DNA from: Aphrophora alni
Taxonomy: Eukaryota > Arthropoda > Insecta > Hemiptera > Aphrophoridae
DNA length: 64,000 bases
Direction: 5' to 3'
Assembly (NCBI GenBank): GCA_963513935.1
Contig: OY740765.1
Coordinates: 77,411,054 to 77,475,053, forward strand
In this document: in pieces, positions 1 through 12,142 of the stretch
Layout: the number at the start of each line of letters is the position of its first letter
Position numbering within the stretch: the stretch's first letter is position 1
Made by a program: the position numbers and the translations under genes
The notes under the pieces: model-generated
What the model was told of the DNA's origin: nothing
The model's input: only the letters and a program-made list of their open reading frames with translations
Databases searched by the model: none

Positions 1-650
1 AAAAGTACAGAAAAAATGATGAGGTATCACTGTTGTTGTGGAAAGACACCAACTTAGTAGCAGTGCTAAGTACTCTATATGCTGATGGATCTACAAAGAC
101 GATCAGACGTACACGAAATGGGGCTAAGGAAGAAGAGGTAAAAAAGCCTAAGGTCATCTGCAAATATAATAAATTCATGGGTGGTGTGTGGTTGTGGCTG
201 ATCAATATATATCTAGCTATTGTTTCACAAGAAAATCCATGAAATGGTGGAGAAAAGTCTTTTTTGGCTACTAGAAACTGCTATGGTGAACACATTTATA
301 TTTTACAATAAGGTTACCCACCAAAAACAATTAAGTCAAAGACAAATTAGAAAAGTTTAAGTGAAGCAACTTGTTGGAAATATATGAAATTCTAGGAACA
401 GAGGAAGACCATCAGGCGTAGTAGATGAAGAAAGACTCAATGGCAAATACATCTGCCATACCCCCTTGAAGATAGAAAAACCAATGATTGTGCAGTGTAC
501 AGCGGTCGTAGGCCTGGAGAGCAAAGAAAAAGAAGCAAATTTTATTGTAACACCTGTTCAGCCAATCCAGGACTACATATTAGTATGTGCTTTGAATTAT
601 ATCACTCACAAAAAAACTTTAATACTAAAAAAGTAGTTTGTGACTCACAT
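1..650 (+). pseudogene. piggyBac-type transposase, C-terminal fragment, frameshifted
   Basis: The window opens inside a degraded piggyBac (PGBD-like) transposase. Bases 3-190 read in one frame as KYRKNDEVSLLLWKDTNLVA and on to YNKFMGGV, the conserved WKD/ST..G...YN..MGGV block. The frame then shifts, and bases about 197-355 continue with ADQYISSYCFTRKSMKWWRK and LLETAMVNTFIFYN, the family's DQ...SY...RKS.KWW motif. A stop and further shifts follow, with RPSGVVDEERLNGKYICH around 399-450. Bases 495-640 keep the cysteine-rich C-terminal finger (FYCNTCSANPGLHISMCFELYH). The N-terminal two thirds, including the DDD catalytic residues, lie outside the window or are lost. The protein is close to the remnant at 44159-44359 ([20 protein letters not shown]), so both belong to one piggyBac lineage. 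Confidence 0.85.
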
Positions 651-3218
651 TGTAACAACAGTTCATGCAATTTTGTTTTTATAATAAAAGTATATTAAAT
701 ATAAAAACTGCAAAAATATGTTTTAGTAACAAAAACAAATTATAGTAATAAGTAAATTGAATACTCCAAATCAGACGTTTTTTCCAGAAAAAGCCTACCA
801 AATGATACATTTTATTTAGTTAACGGATACATTTAACAAAATTTCATCAAAACTGTTGTAACCAAAAACACTGCAAGTACCTTCTCACTTACCCATCCTC
901 ACAACTAACCAAACATATTCCTTTGCTGCCAGTTTGCTATTTGACAGTAAAAGAGTGAAAATAAAATATGGTTGCAGTCTATGAACAAATATTTATGTAT
1001 TAAAACTTGCTTTGCTTGTATGATAAACGACAATTATATTTTTTTACTAGCCATTTTTCACAAGGTAATTAAAGTTTGGAAGTAAACTGTAGATATGATT
1101 TTGAAAAATAAGTTACCATGTTGTACTTTGTATTAATCTTAGAGAATGAGATGTAAGATTAATAAAATAGTGAAACAAACCGTACAAAAACCATACAAAA
1201 AGTCTCTCTTTCATCTATATCCAAAATCAAACCAAAATTATTCGTCATCAAAAGTAACAGTTGTCAGTCAAAAAGTGAAAATAACCTGGGAAAAAAGAAA
1301 ATCTGAAATTACAAAAGTATAGTTTATACAATAACATAATTTCTCTCACCTAATGCAAAAACTCCTCCAAAGACCCATACTATTCAACATTACCACATCA
1401 TCGACGTCTACAGTTCCCTAAAATTAAATCCTAATATCTTCAAAATAACATGATCTAGGATGAAAATACTGTTTTGAAGAGAAATAATCGGCCGTAGTAA
1501 ACATGTAATTGTCAGGATTCTTAAAGTTATTCAAACTTTACTTAAAAAAAACTATTTCTAAGAGAGTTGCTTTCATTTAGGCCTTCAAGTAAAATTCACT
1601 TATTCCCAGAAAAGTAATACTTGTTTGTTCATTGGATGGCAAGACAATAGGTAAAAAGGTTTAAGGGCTTTTATTGTATATGGGCTGGTTTTTTCTTTAT
1701 ACCCATTGAAGCATAAATGTTCAAGTGACATCTTTCAGTCCAGGTGACAGCTTTATTATGCTTTTAGTAAAGTATGCCGACAATTTTAAAAGTCTTACCA
1801 TAAGAACTGATATGTTTAACATCTATACTTTATTATACAATTTTATGTTTGTTAGTTTGTGGGAGCTTAGTACAAGTATTTGGAAAGATGTTTTGTTCAA
1901 TAGTTTTGACAGTTATACCATTTGATAGTAAATTAAATGGAGTTCATAAATATAGTCTTGACGTGTTACATAGAAATTTACTATTTTTGTGTCATTTTCA
2001 AAACTTTTAAATGACCGCCATTTTTAAACGAATTGAATTCTTGGAACAAGTTGATTATTTTTTTCTTTCAAACTAGGTCTTTACTTTGATGAGTACCGTG
2101 AAACATTTCAACTCAAACCGTTCTAAAGATTTTAATTATTTAGTAAAAATAAAATGGTATGTATTGATTTTTGGATATATGTTTATAGGAACTTTTTTCT
2201 ATATTTTAAACCATATAACGACCTTATAAATTATCTCCGCGCATTACAGAAACATCCTGTAAATAATCCAATTTTCATGGTTCTAGGACCTTTTTTTCCA
2301 AGTATGTACAGTTTGTTGATACAGTATGTCAATCAGTTAGTCAGCCAGATTTCGTATATACGAGTAGAGAGATTATTATTATTATATTAATTATTATTGT
2401 ATACCCTCACACACAAAGTTTTTTAAAATTATTATTTTAATTTATTCTTGGAAATACTGTAATAGGTAATAATAATATTTTTAGAACATGATTTGATTGT
2501 ACAGAATCTATAATAAGTCCTGATACGGAAATAAAGGGTGGAAATATTATGTTTTTAAGACGTCAAATTCTATCTTGTGATATATCATTGGAAAGGTATA
2601 TGTAAAGGGGGAAATAATGACACGGAAAATATCTCTCATCAACTTCCGTACATAAAGGTAATTAACTACTCACAAATTTAAAAAGTAAAAACATACAATA
2701 GATATATTAATTTTAAACCTCCACCATAAGCAATAAAACAATGTATATGATGTTTTTTCCGTGTAAATTACATATCAAACTTTTCATCGCAAATGTCTTA
2801 AAGATAAATAATGCTGCCTAACAAAAGGTACAAACACTAATAAACAAAACAATAGGTCTTGTCTTAGTGATTTCTGGGAAATTAGTTTTTTTACATTGCC
2901 ATACCACTCAAGGTCAACAATTCGAGCACTTTTACATTTAAAAAAGGTAAAAAAGCACAATTACATAATTTAAAAATATGTACAAGTTTAGCTGTTGTGA
3001 CTGTACTGTAGAATTACTAGATTATATTTTACTATTTCTAATTCACTAGTGTTGTAGAAAACATATGAATTTACTCCTCCATTCATACTCTATAAAGTGT
3101 AAAAAAAAAAAAAAAAATTATTATTTTCATTCAGCTAAAACCGGAATTTCGATTTAAAATTAAACTAAACATGTCTAAGCAGTGATAGTAATCTTATTTA
3201 CACGTATTTCATTGTAGG
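651..3218. other. Non-coding, AT-rich; scraps of a dispersed repeat
   Basis: No gene seen. About 880-1330 contains two diverged pieces of the dispersed repeat that recurs at 11479-12070 and 20940-22190 (shared block: cttctcacttacccatc, then a CAGTCAAAAAGTGAAAATAA-like stretch). The remainder shows no structure that I can name beyond short A/T runs such as 3103-3117. Confidence 0.5.
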
Positions 3219-4000
3219 TTTGAGTTATTTGATGTATTACTAAAATCCCCAACACTTTCGCTCCGTATTAGTTCCCTTTTCTAACATAATCTCATATATT
3301 TCACGAAATGTCATAGATATCCTTTCAAAATAAATTGACATCTTCTCAGAATAATTCCATTGCCGAGATCAGTGAATATCAAAATAATATATACATAAAC
3401 AGTGGAGGTATGTTATTAGACGGCAGACGAAAATATTTCAGTTTCGTCAATTTTCAATATTTCGTCTACATCACAAAGAGAAATGACCTCAGCTACTTGA
3501 TATTACATACAGTAGTTTATAGTAGTGATAGAAATATTCTGTGAACATTTCAATAAAATTGGTTACACCGGTCTTACTTTATTAAGTTATATGTTTATAA
3601 ATCAAAGCTGAAGTAAACTTTGGACTACAACCATGTTAAATTGTATATTGAATTCCACAGTTATCAAACTTGTAAGAAAAAAAATTCAGAACATATGTTA
3701 TATGATGAGAAATTAAGAATAAGACTATGTACAACTTCGTACCTAATATGGTAAATGAGTTATATGATGTATTAGTAAAATCCCCCAACTCTTCCGCTCT
3801 GTATTAGTTCCCTTTTCTAACATAATCTCATATATCTCACAGACGGTTATAGATATCCTTTCAAACTAAATAGGATTTACTCAGAATACTACCTTCGACA
3901 AGAACTGTGAATATTTGAAGAATATATACATATAGATATGTCATTAGATGGTAGACGAAAATATTTTAGTTTCATAAATTTTCAATATTTCCTTAAATGT
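3219..4000 (+). repeat. Two diverged direct copies of a ~245-bp unit
   Basis: Copy 1 at about 3219-3470 and copy 2 at about 3753-3998 share long stretches such as TTAGTTCCCTTTTCTAACAT followed by AATCTCATATAT, GATATCCTTTCAAA, and GTAGACGAAAATATTT. Small indels mark them as old. The front part (GAGTTATATGATGTATTAGT) also occurs inverted at about 10400-10480 beside the satellite array there, so this unit and the satellite belong to one repeat family. Confidence 0.8.
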
Positions 4001-4377
4001 AAAAGGCATAATTTATTTTTAATTGTTGGCAATATGAATTGGGATAGTGTTTGCTTTCTTTAAGTCTAAAGGAATTTTTAAAACAATGATTTTCCCGAAA
4101 AGGTAAAACGTCAGGCACATTTAAAATATATTTTGAAATGCCTCTTAGTGTCAAAACTAAGACAAGCTAGGTTAGTCCTAACGCCCTAGCTACCTGAACC
4201 TCAACATACCAATGAAGACAAAATATTTCCTCATAATGAGAGAGCTGTAATGGTCAGTCACAATATTTTAGAAAACAAAAATCAAAAACTACTGTAGAAC
4301 CTTTCTAACAAACTTTCCTAAAATAAATTTTAGTTTTATTTATGTTATAAATTCACACACATATAAAACAAAACATC

Positions 4378-5045
4378 CCAGCCCAGCCATCACTACATTT
4401 TACAGTGTCAACTATTAAATGCATTTGACAGGATGTTTTTCAATATAGTGTATACAGTATAAGTATATTAATAAATATTTTAATTAATTACTAACGACAT
4501 TGTATTACTTGCCCAGCCCAGCCTAGCCATTTTACAGTGTTAACTTTTGAATGATTTTGACAGAATATTTTTTAATATAGTGTATACAGTATAGGTGCAT
4601 TAATAAATATTAAAATTATTTACTACCTCCATTGTAGTACTTGCCCAGCCCAGCCTAGCCATTACATCAGTTTACAGTGTTAACTTTTGAATGCTTTTAA
4701 CAGGATATTTTTTAATATAGTGTATACAGTATAGGTACATTATTAAATATTTAAATTATTTACTAACGCTATTGTACTACTTGCCCAGCCCAGCCTAGCC
4801 ATCACATCATATTACAGCGTTAACTTTTGAATGCTTTTCACAGGATGTTTTAATATAGTGTATACAGAATAAGTACATTAAGAAATATTAAAATTATTTA
4901 CTAACGGCATTGTATTACTTGCCCAGCCCAGCCTAGCCATCACATCATTTTAAGTTCTTAACTTTTAAATGCTTTTGACAGGATATGTTTTAATATAGTG
5001 TTTACGTATAAGTACATTAATAAATATTTAAATTATTTACTAACT
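4378..5045 (+). repeat. Satellite-like tandem array, about five units of 131-139 bp
   Basis: Each unit starts with GCCCAGCCCAGCCTAGCC (near 4378, 4511, 4642, 4781 and 4920), then TTACAGTGTTAACTTTTGAA, a TTTGACAGGATGTTTT block, AATATAGTGTATACAGTATA, and TTACTAACGNCATTGTATTA. Units differ by scattered substitutions. The same satellite occurs in the opposite orientation at 10490-10985. Confidence 0.92.
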
Positions 5046-5973
5046 ACTGAAAATAAAATGTATTATGTTTTGAAGTCATCAATGAAGAAAATAAAAAGTA
5101 ATAATTAAAAAGTGTTAATTTCGTGTGCACGTTTATTGGTTAAAAAAATCGGTTTAAATGTTTTCTTATTAAAAAAAATAGACTTTGACATCTATAAACG
5201 CTGAATTAAAAGAAAAAAATGATAAATTAGATTTTGTTATGTATGAGCTTAAAGTAGGTCTTAATTGAACGGGAGAAAACGTTGCCGCCCGACGCGTAGC
5301 AGAGAGCGATAAAGACATTTAACACTCGAAGTACAAACAAAACTATTCACGTATATTTTACTGATTTCTACATTTATACAAATGATTTTGTACATAGTAA
5401 ACTATGTCATTCCACGGTTAATAATTACCTCTTTCTCAACTAAAAGAAGCAGAGGATTTACACAAGACATTCTTAAATCATCCATGAAGAAGAAATAATA
5501 AGACCATTTAAATGTGTCCTTTTAATATAGACAAGTTAAAATTGTAACATGAGTGTCATAAAAGTAATCATGAGACTGCGAATTTCCCAAGTAAAGGAGT
5601 GAACATGTGTGCCCACAAGACCTTAACCCTTCTGCGGCACTTTTTCAAACACTAGGTTGTAAATCATGTCTTACCTACCTAAGAGGTTTGGCCGGAGTAT
5701 TTTAAGTATTGACATTTATGTTTGGCCTTGCCCCCCTGAATTCGTGTTGACGGTTTGAAGTAGGGAAATTTACAACGTTTACCGAAATTTGTTGTCTGCC
5801 ATTTGTTCACAAAATATTCCAAAAGTAATAAGTGGTATTAATTACCTACGTTATTACTAGCATTGGCTATTGAACGATTCCTGACATACTACATCAAAAT
5901 ATTACATCTAAAACTTTTGTATATATAAATAAATTCTATGCACGTTTCTGAAAAAAAATAAAAATAAAATAAT

Positions 5974-5987
5974 ATATATATATATAG

Positions 5988-6032
<45 letters not shown>
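5974..6032. repeat. TA microsatellite
   Basis: Interrupted (TA)n run, broken once by AGTTATA near 5988-5994. Confidence 0.95.
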
Positions 6033-6034
<2 letters not shown>

Positions 6035-6645
6035 TGTCAGTTGGGTTTTGAATACAATAGTTAATTTTTATCTATTTTGTACTTATTCATTTTTTTTTCT
6101 AAATTGATTGTTTTTTTCAAATTTGTTTTAAAACTACTCTATAAAACGTTTGTATAAATTAGAAACATTTTAATGTTTGGTATACATATGCTTTTTTGTG
6201 TGGCTTTTTACTTTTTTTTATTACTGACACACTAACTCCAAATTGTATGTCCAAATTTTCTATTACATACATGAAGTCTATGCATCTGTCTCTAAAAGCT
6301 ATGCATCTGTCTCTAAAACATTATATATTACTAGTTGTGTTGTGCATTTTTGGTGATTTAAAAAAAAAAGATTAATTATTATAATTTTTAATTAAAATCT
6401 TTTTTTTTTTTTCTAATTAAAATTAGCTAAATTGGTTTCTTACCAACATTTATTCACATTTACATTACAAAACTTTTCTATTTCTTGAATAAAATTAAAA
6501 ACATTTTCTTGTTATATATATGCTTTTTTGTAGTGTTTTGGTTTTGTTTACTGCATTTTTTTTTTATTCCTGAGATACTAACTCAAAACTTTTTAATCTA
6601 ACATCAGTTCAATACATAGATACATTCCTTGCACCTTTATGAAAG

Positions 6646-6646
<1 letters not shown>

Positions 6647-6711
<65 letters not shown>
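6647..6711. repeat. AT microsatellite
   Basis: Pure (AT)n of about 32 units. Confidence 0.97.
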
Positions 6712-6713
<2 letters not shown>

Positions 6714-8338
6714 CAAGTTTGGTTTTGTATAACATTACAATATAAGTGATTTTTTATACGACGATTGTAAATTGCACAAAAATGGTCTACCACTTTAGAA
6801 ATTTCTACTGGCCCCGTTATAAGGCTATAAGCTACCAAGTTTAGGATTTTTCTTTCATGACAATTTTCATTGTTCTCTACGCTTATATTACTTCTTAAGC
6901 GGGCTTGAAAATCTAGATATTTAAATGACCATCCATTTCCGTCAATTGTATTTTGTACTCAGTTTAAAGAGGCCTTATATTTATATATAGCATCTAATAA
7001 CTGAATATTACTAAAACTTATGATAGACAAGATGAACAAAATAAAACTATATAGACTAACTTTTTTTTTTAAATTGAGACATTGTTTCACTTTCATTTTA
7101 AATTTGTCTTCATCCTATAACAATTTTAAAATAAAACAACTTATTTATTCCGTACTTTATATAAGACAAATTAAATTATCAATTAAACAGAACGATTTGA
7201 ATTAATCAATGACATAAATCCAACACGCAGACCTCATACATGATACATATAGAGTAAATCAAGTTTAAAATTACACACCATACAGCTTGAAAAAAGTAAT
7301 AATTATAAATATAACAGTTTACTGAGGCATTTTAAACGGCCTGGTTAGAACGAGAAAGGTATTGAACTATATTTGCCACCATACTTTTTTTGTATGAAAT
7401 TCATCGCCAACTATGGCTTTATACATATGAATAACAATTCAAATATCAAAAGCCGCAGTTCGTAAAATTTCATATCGGGAAACGCTTTTCTTAAGGCCAA
7501 AGAGGAAATAATTCATACATGTTGCAAAAACACTGCGATAAAATGCAGTTTCTTAATAAAATGTTCTTTATTGCCAATATTCTTCGTAATACTTCACTTT
7601 AAATACGTCGTGAAGTAAACTAAAATACCTGCACTATATGTTTGTCAATTACTATGTCAAATATATTGTTGACCTTCAAGATCCAGAGTGGATACTGAAA
7701 TATTGTTGATTTTTATACTTTTCAATGTACGTAATGGAAAGTGAGAATATTGTCCAAATATTCGTTTCAAATCAGTGTTTGTGTTTATGTTAATGTGTAA
7801 CTATATTTATTAGTAAAATACCGCATATTGTATTTCCCGTTGATCAGTGCTTACAACTTTTTGTCTTAAGTTGGTTTTCATGTGGGACTTTTTTTTATAA
7901 ATTAATATAAATTTCAAATTGAGTCAAACAATATAGTCTACTATGCTTAACGAAATAAGTTTGCAAGCTTAAAATAACACTGTAAACAAAGTATTTAAAT
8001 TACCATTTTATACGGGTTAAGCAAGAATAATAATAATTTGCTAATATAACTACTGTAGTTTTATATCATATATTTTGAAGCCAATTTTGGTTCAAACTTT
8101 CCGGATGTAGGAAAAGAGAGAATAAATGGTTAACAGAAAATCATCATGGTTAACAATGCAGTGATTTTATCAGCAACAGTTTTAAAACTACTTGCATAAA
8201 AGGAAGAGAAGAGTGGGATTTAATTTAAAACAATATTTGAGATAGAGACTATAGTTTTGGATCATTTAGAATGCCCACTACTAGAGTTTTGAATTGAATT
8301 ATATTAGTCACTTCATGTTTTAATCATAGAATTCATAT

Positions 8339-8340
<2 letters not shown>

Positions 8341-8391
<51 letters not shown>
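8341..8391. repeat. AT microsatellite
   Basis: Pure (AT)n of about 25 units. Confidence 0.97.
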
Positions 8392-8393
<2 letters not shown>

Positions 8394-8696
8394 GGACTTA
8401 ACATTAAATTGTAAAATAGTTGCTATTAACAAAGAATGATGAAAGAAACTAAAAATGTGTAAAATTTTGATTATCTTTATATTATTGTAAATTTTATACA
8501 TATCAAAAAATGTAATACATTTTTATCTTTTCCTTTAATCCTGCTACAATAACTTGAATAGTTATCCACGGATCAAATTTAAATTGGTTGGAAATGTTCA
8601 TCTAACTGTTATGAATAAAATATAATCAATTTCGTATCTATATATTTAATGGTTTATCAGATATATATCGTTTAATGAAAATGTAAGTGAAAATAT

Positions 8697-9243
8697 TAAT
8701 TTTTTTTTTTAAATTGTTAATGATATATTCTTATAGACTATTAAAAAATAAAAACAATGAGACTTGTATCTTTTTTAGTTTTTAAATTATTTACATTCAA
8801 AATTTATAAATTTTGTAATTTTCATTTTCAAAACGTTATACTTGAAAAGTAATAATCATAGAGAGTTCTAGGTATGCTTAATCGTTTAGATTTTTAATTC
8901 TCTATAAGAACTGTAAGTTTCAATTTTTTGTAATTAAAAAAATTTCACTCAAAAATCCACTTTTTTCGTCGTCGATTTTTACGTTTTTTGAGTGAAATTG
9001 TTTTAATTACAAAAAAATTAAAACTTATAATTCTTATAAAAAATAAAAAATCTGAACGATTAAGCACACCTGTGATTATTACTTTTCAAGTTATAACGTT
9101 TTGAAAATGAAAATTAGAAAATTTAGACATTTTGAATGTAAATAACTCAAAAACTAAAAAAGATACAAGGTCGTGTATAGTCTCATTGTTTTTATTTTTA
9201 ATTTTCTATAACAATATGTTATTAACAATTTTTTTTTTTTTAA
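8697..9243. mobile_element. 547-bp near-palindrome, foldback-type element
   Basis: Two arms of about 245-265 bp are inverted copies of each other around a short centre near 8955-8990 (CACTTTTTTCGTCGTCGATT). Matching pairs from outside in: AAAAACAATGAGACT against AGTCTCATTGTTTTT, TTTACATTCAAAAT against ATTTTGAATGTAAA, TTTTCAAAACGTTATACTTG against its inverse at 9091-9110, and TTTCACTCAAAAA against TTTTTTGAGTGAAA. Arms differ by a few substitutions and indels. No coding capacity. It looks like a foldback element or large MITE; I could not define a target duplication because the ends run into T/A homopolymers. Confidence 0.85.
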
Positions 9244-9597
9244 GTATTTTAGTGGGGGGGATTTTACTAAAATGTCGTATAACTTTAAAACGGTTAAAGA
9301 TAGAAAGTTCGAATTAGTTTTATTCTTTTTTTTTAATGTGAATTTACATAAGTATTAAAATTTTCATATTAAAATATTCATAACTTCAAAATCTCAATCA
9401 AAAAATTTTAAGTTGTTAGTTATACATTCATCTTGATTTTATTGTCCAAGTCTAAAGTTATATAAAATGTATATTTATTTTTTGAATTGAATGAAATTTT
9501 CACAAAATGTTTAGATACCTACTGTGAACATTCCTGTAAAGTTTCAAGTTGATATGATTATTTATAAGTCCGCTATAATAAAATACTTATTATTCCT

Positions 9598-10037
9598 ACC
9601 TTTTTTTACTCCAACTAAATGTTAATTGACGATTTTTAAGTATTTAAAAAATATATATATATTATTGTTATATATATTCTAATAAATTGAAACCTTCTGA
9701 ATTCAATGGTGAAAACCGCAGATCGCTAAGTCAAACCGTTCTTGGGACATCGCTTGCGAAGCGAACAAAGAATTTACGTGATTATCGCTAAAAACCTTCT
9801 GGAACGTTTTTCATTAAAAAAATTCTATCTCCTAGAGTTTTTGAAATATAATGATGTAATTCTTATACGTATAAAAAATATTTCAATCTTTTTATAAAAA
9901 AATTACCGTTTTTCAAAAATAATATTTACTTTATTTTTGCACCAACTAAATGTTAATATACAATATTTAAATATATTTTTTAAAATTAACATATTATTGT
10001 TATATATATTCTGATAAATTGAAACCTTCTGGAAGTG
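9598..10037 (+). repeat. Direct repeat, two ~100-bp copies
   Basis: Copies at about 9600-9700 and 9938-10037 share CCAACTAAATGTTAAT, ATTATTGTTATATATATTCT and AATTGAAACCTTCTG. A poly(A) run of about 26 follows at 10082-10107. Confidence 0.75.
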
Positions 10038-10379
10038 GTTCTTAATTTCTACGGAAATAAAATAATTAAATCCATTGCACCAAAAAAAAAAAAAAAAAAA
10101 AAAAAAAGATGCAGAGAAGTGTGTGTTTAAAAGAAAATGAAGAAGTTTTGTTTCATCGAGACTGGAAAGACATAAAATATTTAGTTTATAATCATATTTG
10201 TAAAATTAAAAAAAGAAAACAATAAAAGAATAAATTCCTTATTTTTAAATTTCTTAACATTGTATTTATGATTCATTAGAACCCTAAGATCGAGTACGAG
10301 TATTTTAAATTTTAAAGTGGTACATAAAACTGTTAACGTACTGTATACAGTGGTATACGTACTTTGCATGACCCCAAAA

Positions 10380-10985
10380 TCGTCTGAGGAATATGATAGT
10401 CTTGCTACAAAAGAGTTAGGGGATTTTACTAATACATCATATAACTCGGTTACCATTCTAGGTACGATGTTGTACATTCAAAAGTTAACGCTGTAATGTG
10501 ATATAATGGTTACGCTGGGCTGGGCAAGTAATACAATGTCGTTAGTAAATAATTTAAATATTTATTAATATAGTTATAGTGTATACACTATATTAAAACA
10601 TATCCTGTCAAATGCATTCAAAAGTTAACACTGTAAAATGATGTGATGGTTACGCTGGGCTGGGCAAGTAATACAATGGTGTTAGTAAATAATTTAAATA
10701 TTTATTAATATACTTATACTGTATAGGCCTACACAATATTAAAACATATCCTGTTGAAAGCATTCAAAAGTTAACGCTGTAATGTGATGTAATGGTTACG
10801 CTGGGCTGGGCAAGTAATACAGTGGCGTTAGTAAATAATGTAAATATTTATTAATGTTCTTATACTGTATACACTATATTTAAACATATCCTGTCAAAAG
10901 CATTCAAAAGTTAATGCTGTAAAGTGATGTGATGGCTACGCTGGGCTGGGCAAGTAATACAATGGCGTTAGTAAATTATTTTAAT
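10380..10985 (-). repeat. Same satellite family as 4378-5045, inverted, about four units of 140-146 bp
   Basis: Units are marked by GCTGGGCTGGGCAAGTAATA near 10514, 10654, 10800 and 10940, the reverse complement of the left array's GCCCAGCCCAGC start, and by AAAAGTTAAC, TATACACTATATT and ATATCCTGTCAAA. Bases 10380-10480 are an inverted copy of the front of the 3753-3998 unit (GGGGATTTTACTAATACATC). The arrays lie 5.4 kb apart in opposite directions. Confidence 0.9.
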
Positions 10986-11026
10986 ATTTATTAATATTTA
11001 ACACAATTTGTAATATTAACACAACA

Positions 11027-11205
11027 CGCCAAAAACCTAATTATGGAAACTCATGTTCATATGACTTCTTTTTGCATTTATTAAAGAATATACGATCAGA
11101 AAATTGTTTAACACATTTGCCAATAATCTAGTTATGGAAACTCATGTTCAAATGACTTCTTTTTGCATTTTGTTAAAGAATATACGATCAGAAAATTGTG
11201 GAAAC
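11027..11205 (+). repeat. Direct repeat, two ~85-bp copies
   Basis: Both copies contain TTATGGAAACTCATGTTCA, ATGACTTCTTTTTGCATTT and AAAGAATATACGATCAGAAA. They are nearly identical, so this is a recent tandem duplication. Confidence 0.9.
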
Positions 11206-11478
11206 ATGTGTATGTTTCCACAATTTGAAAATGTATCCACAGTGTGGTCGTGTGCATGTCGATGTATCCACAATTGAGTAAAAACATGAACACACACACA
11301 CTGCACATTAAAAATATGAAAATCATGAAAAATATATAAATCATACAAAATATTACAATACATTAACACACTCTCTAAAAATATATACATTCTAAAATAT
11401 ACCTTATTTCTATTGAAAAGAAATATTTAGGCACCTCTGAAGGCACACCACTTACTTGCATATACAAATAAATGGTTC

Positions 11479-12070
11479 ATGAACATTATTACAAGATTTT
11501 TACTTATACCAAATAAAAAAGCAACAAAAAGCAATCATTATACAAAATCTCAGGACGTTGTCAATAAAAAAATTAAAAGGAACCATGGAAAAAAATATTT
11601 ACAAACCATAAAGTCTTTGAAAAGAATATTTAAATTAGGGCCAAACTTAATTCGCTTGTGCCGTAAACATTCCGTAAAAAATCAAACTTTTAATAGCAGT
11701 CAAGGTTCATTATTTTGCCAATTATTCCTCAAGGCTAATATTTTCTTCTTCTTCTTTTTTTTCCACACGGGTTCGGGTCATTAATTTTCACATTTCACTA
11801 AAATTTCATCTAAATTGGTAGAGCCGCATTTGAGAAATTACATATTTTATAACAGCCTCAAGACCGATTTGTTGATTTCATGCCGATTACACACGAACTA
11901 GCATATTTGGAGAGCTGATGATCTTTAGGTTTTGTTTGGATCCTTTATAGCTGATTTTGAAAAAAAATCATGAATAAAAAATTTAAAAATTTATAGTCAA
12001 ATACCCTCAAATTATGTGTTATAAAAAAGTCCAGAGATATGGCCAATATACTTTGATATGTAACAAGTAA
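11479..12070 (+). repeat. Dispersed repeat family, copy 1
   Basis: Shares an ordered series of blocks with 20940-22190: GCTTGTGCC.TAAACAT, CAAGGTTCATT, TTTTGCCAATTATTCCT, a TTTTGTTTGG(G/A)TCCTTTA-like block, and CTGATTTTGAAAAAAAATC. No coding capacity; length and superfamily unknown. The open frame at 11479-11784 falls in this repeat and is not considered a gene. Confidence 0.65.
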
Positions 12071-12142
12071 AGATTAAAATATTTAAACATTCTTCAAGCG
12101 ATACTCACAAAAGAAAAACAAACTAAATAAGAATGTAATTTA

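Larger units (their letters stand above)
5046..8696. other. Non-coding, AT-rich, with TA microsatellites
   Basis: No gene seen. It holds three long TA/AT runs (listed separately), a short duplication at 6275-6318 (CTATGCATCTGTCTCTAAAA twice), and frequent A or T homopolymers. Open frames here encode poly-Ile-Tyr from the TA runs and are spurious. Confidence 0.5.

Noticed and set aside
5622..5660. TTAACCCTTCTGCGGCAC resembling a piggyBac end
   Set aside because: No inverted partner with TTAA found within the window.
6593..6838. Frame with long Ile-Tyr repeat (also 8313-8501)
   Set aside because: Translation of an AT microsatellite.
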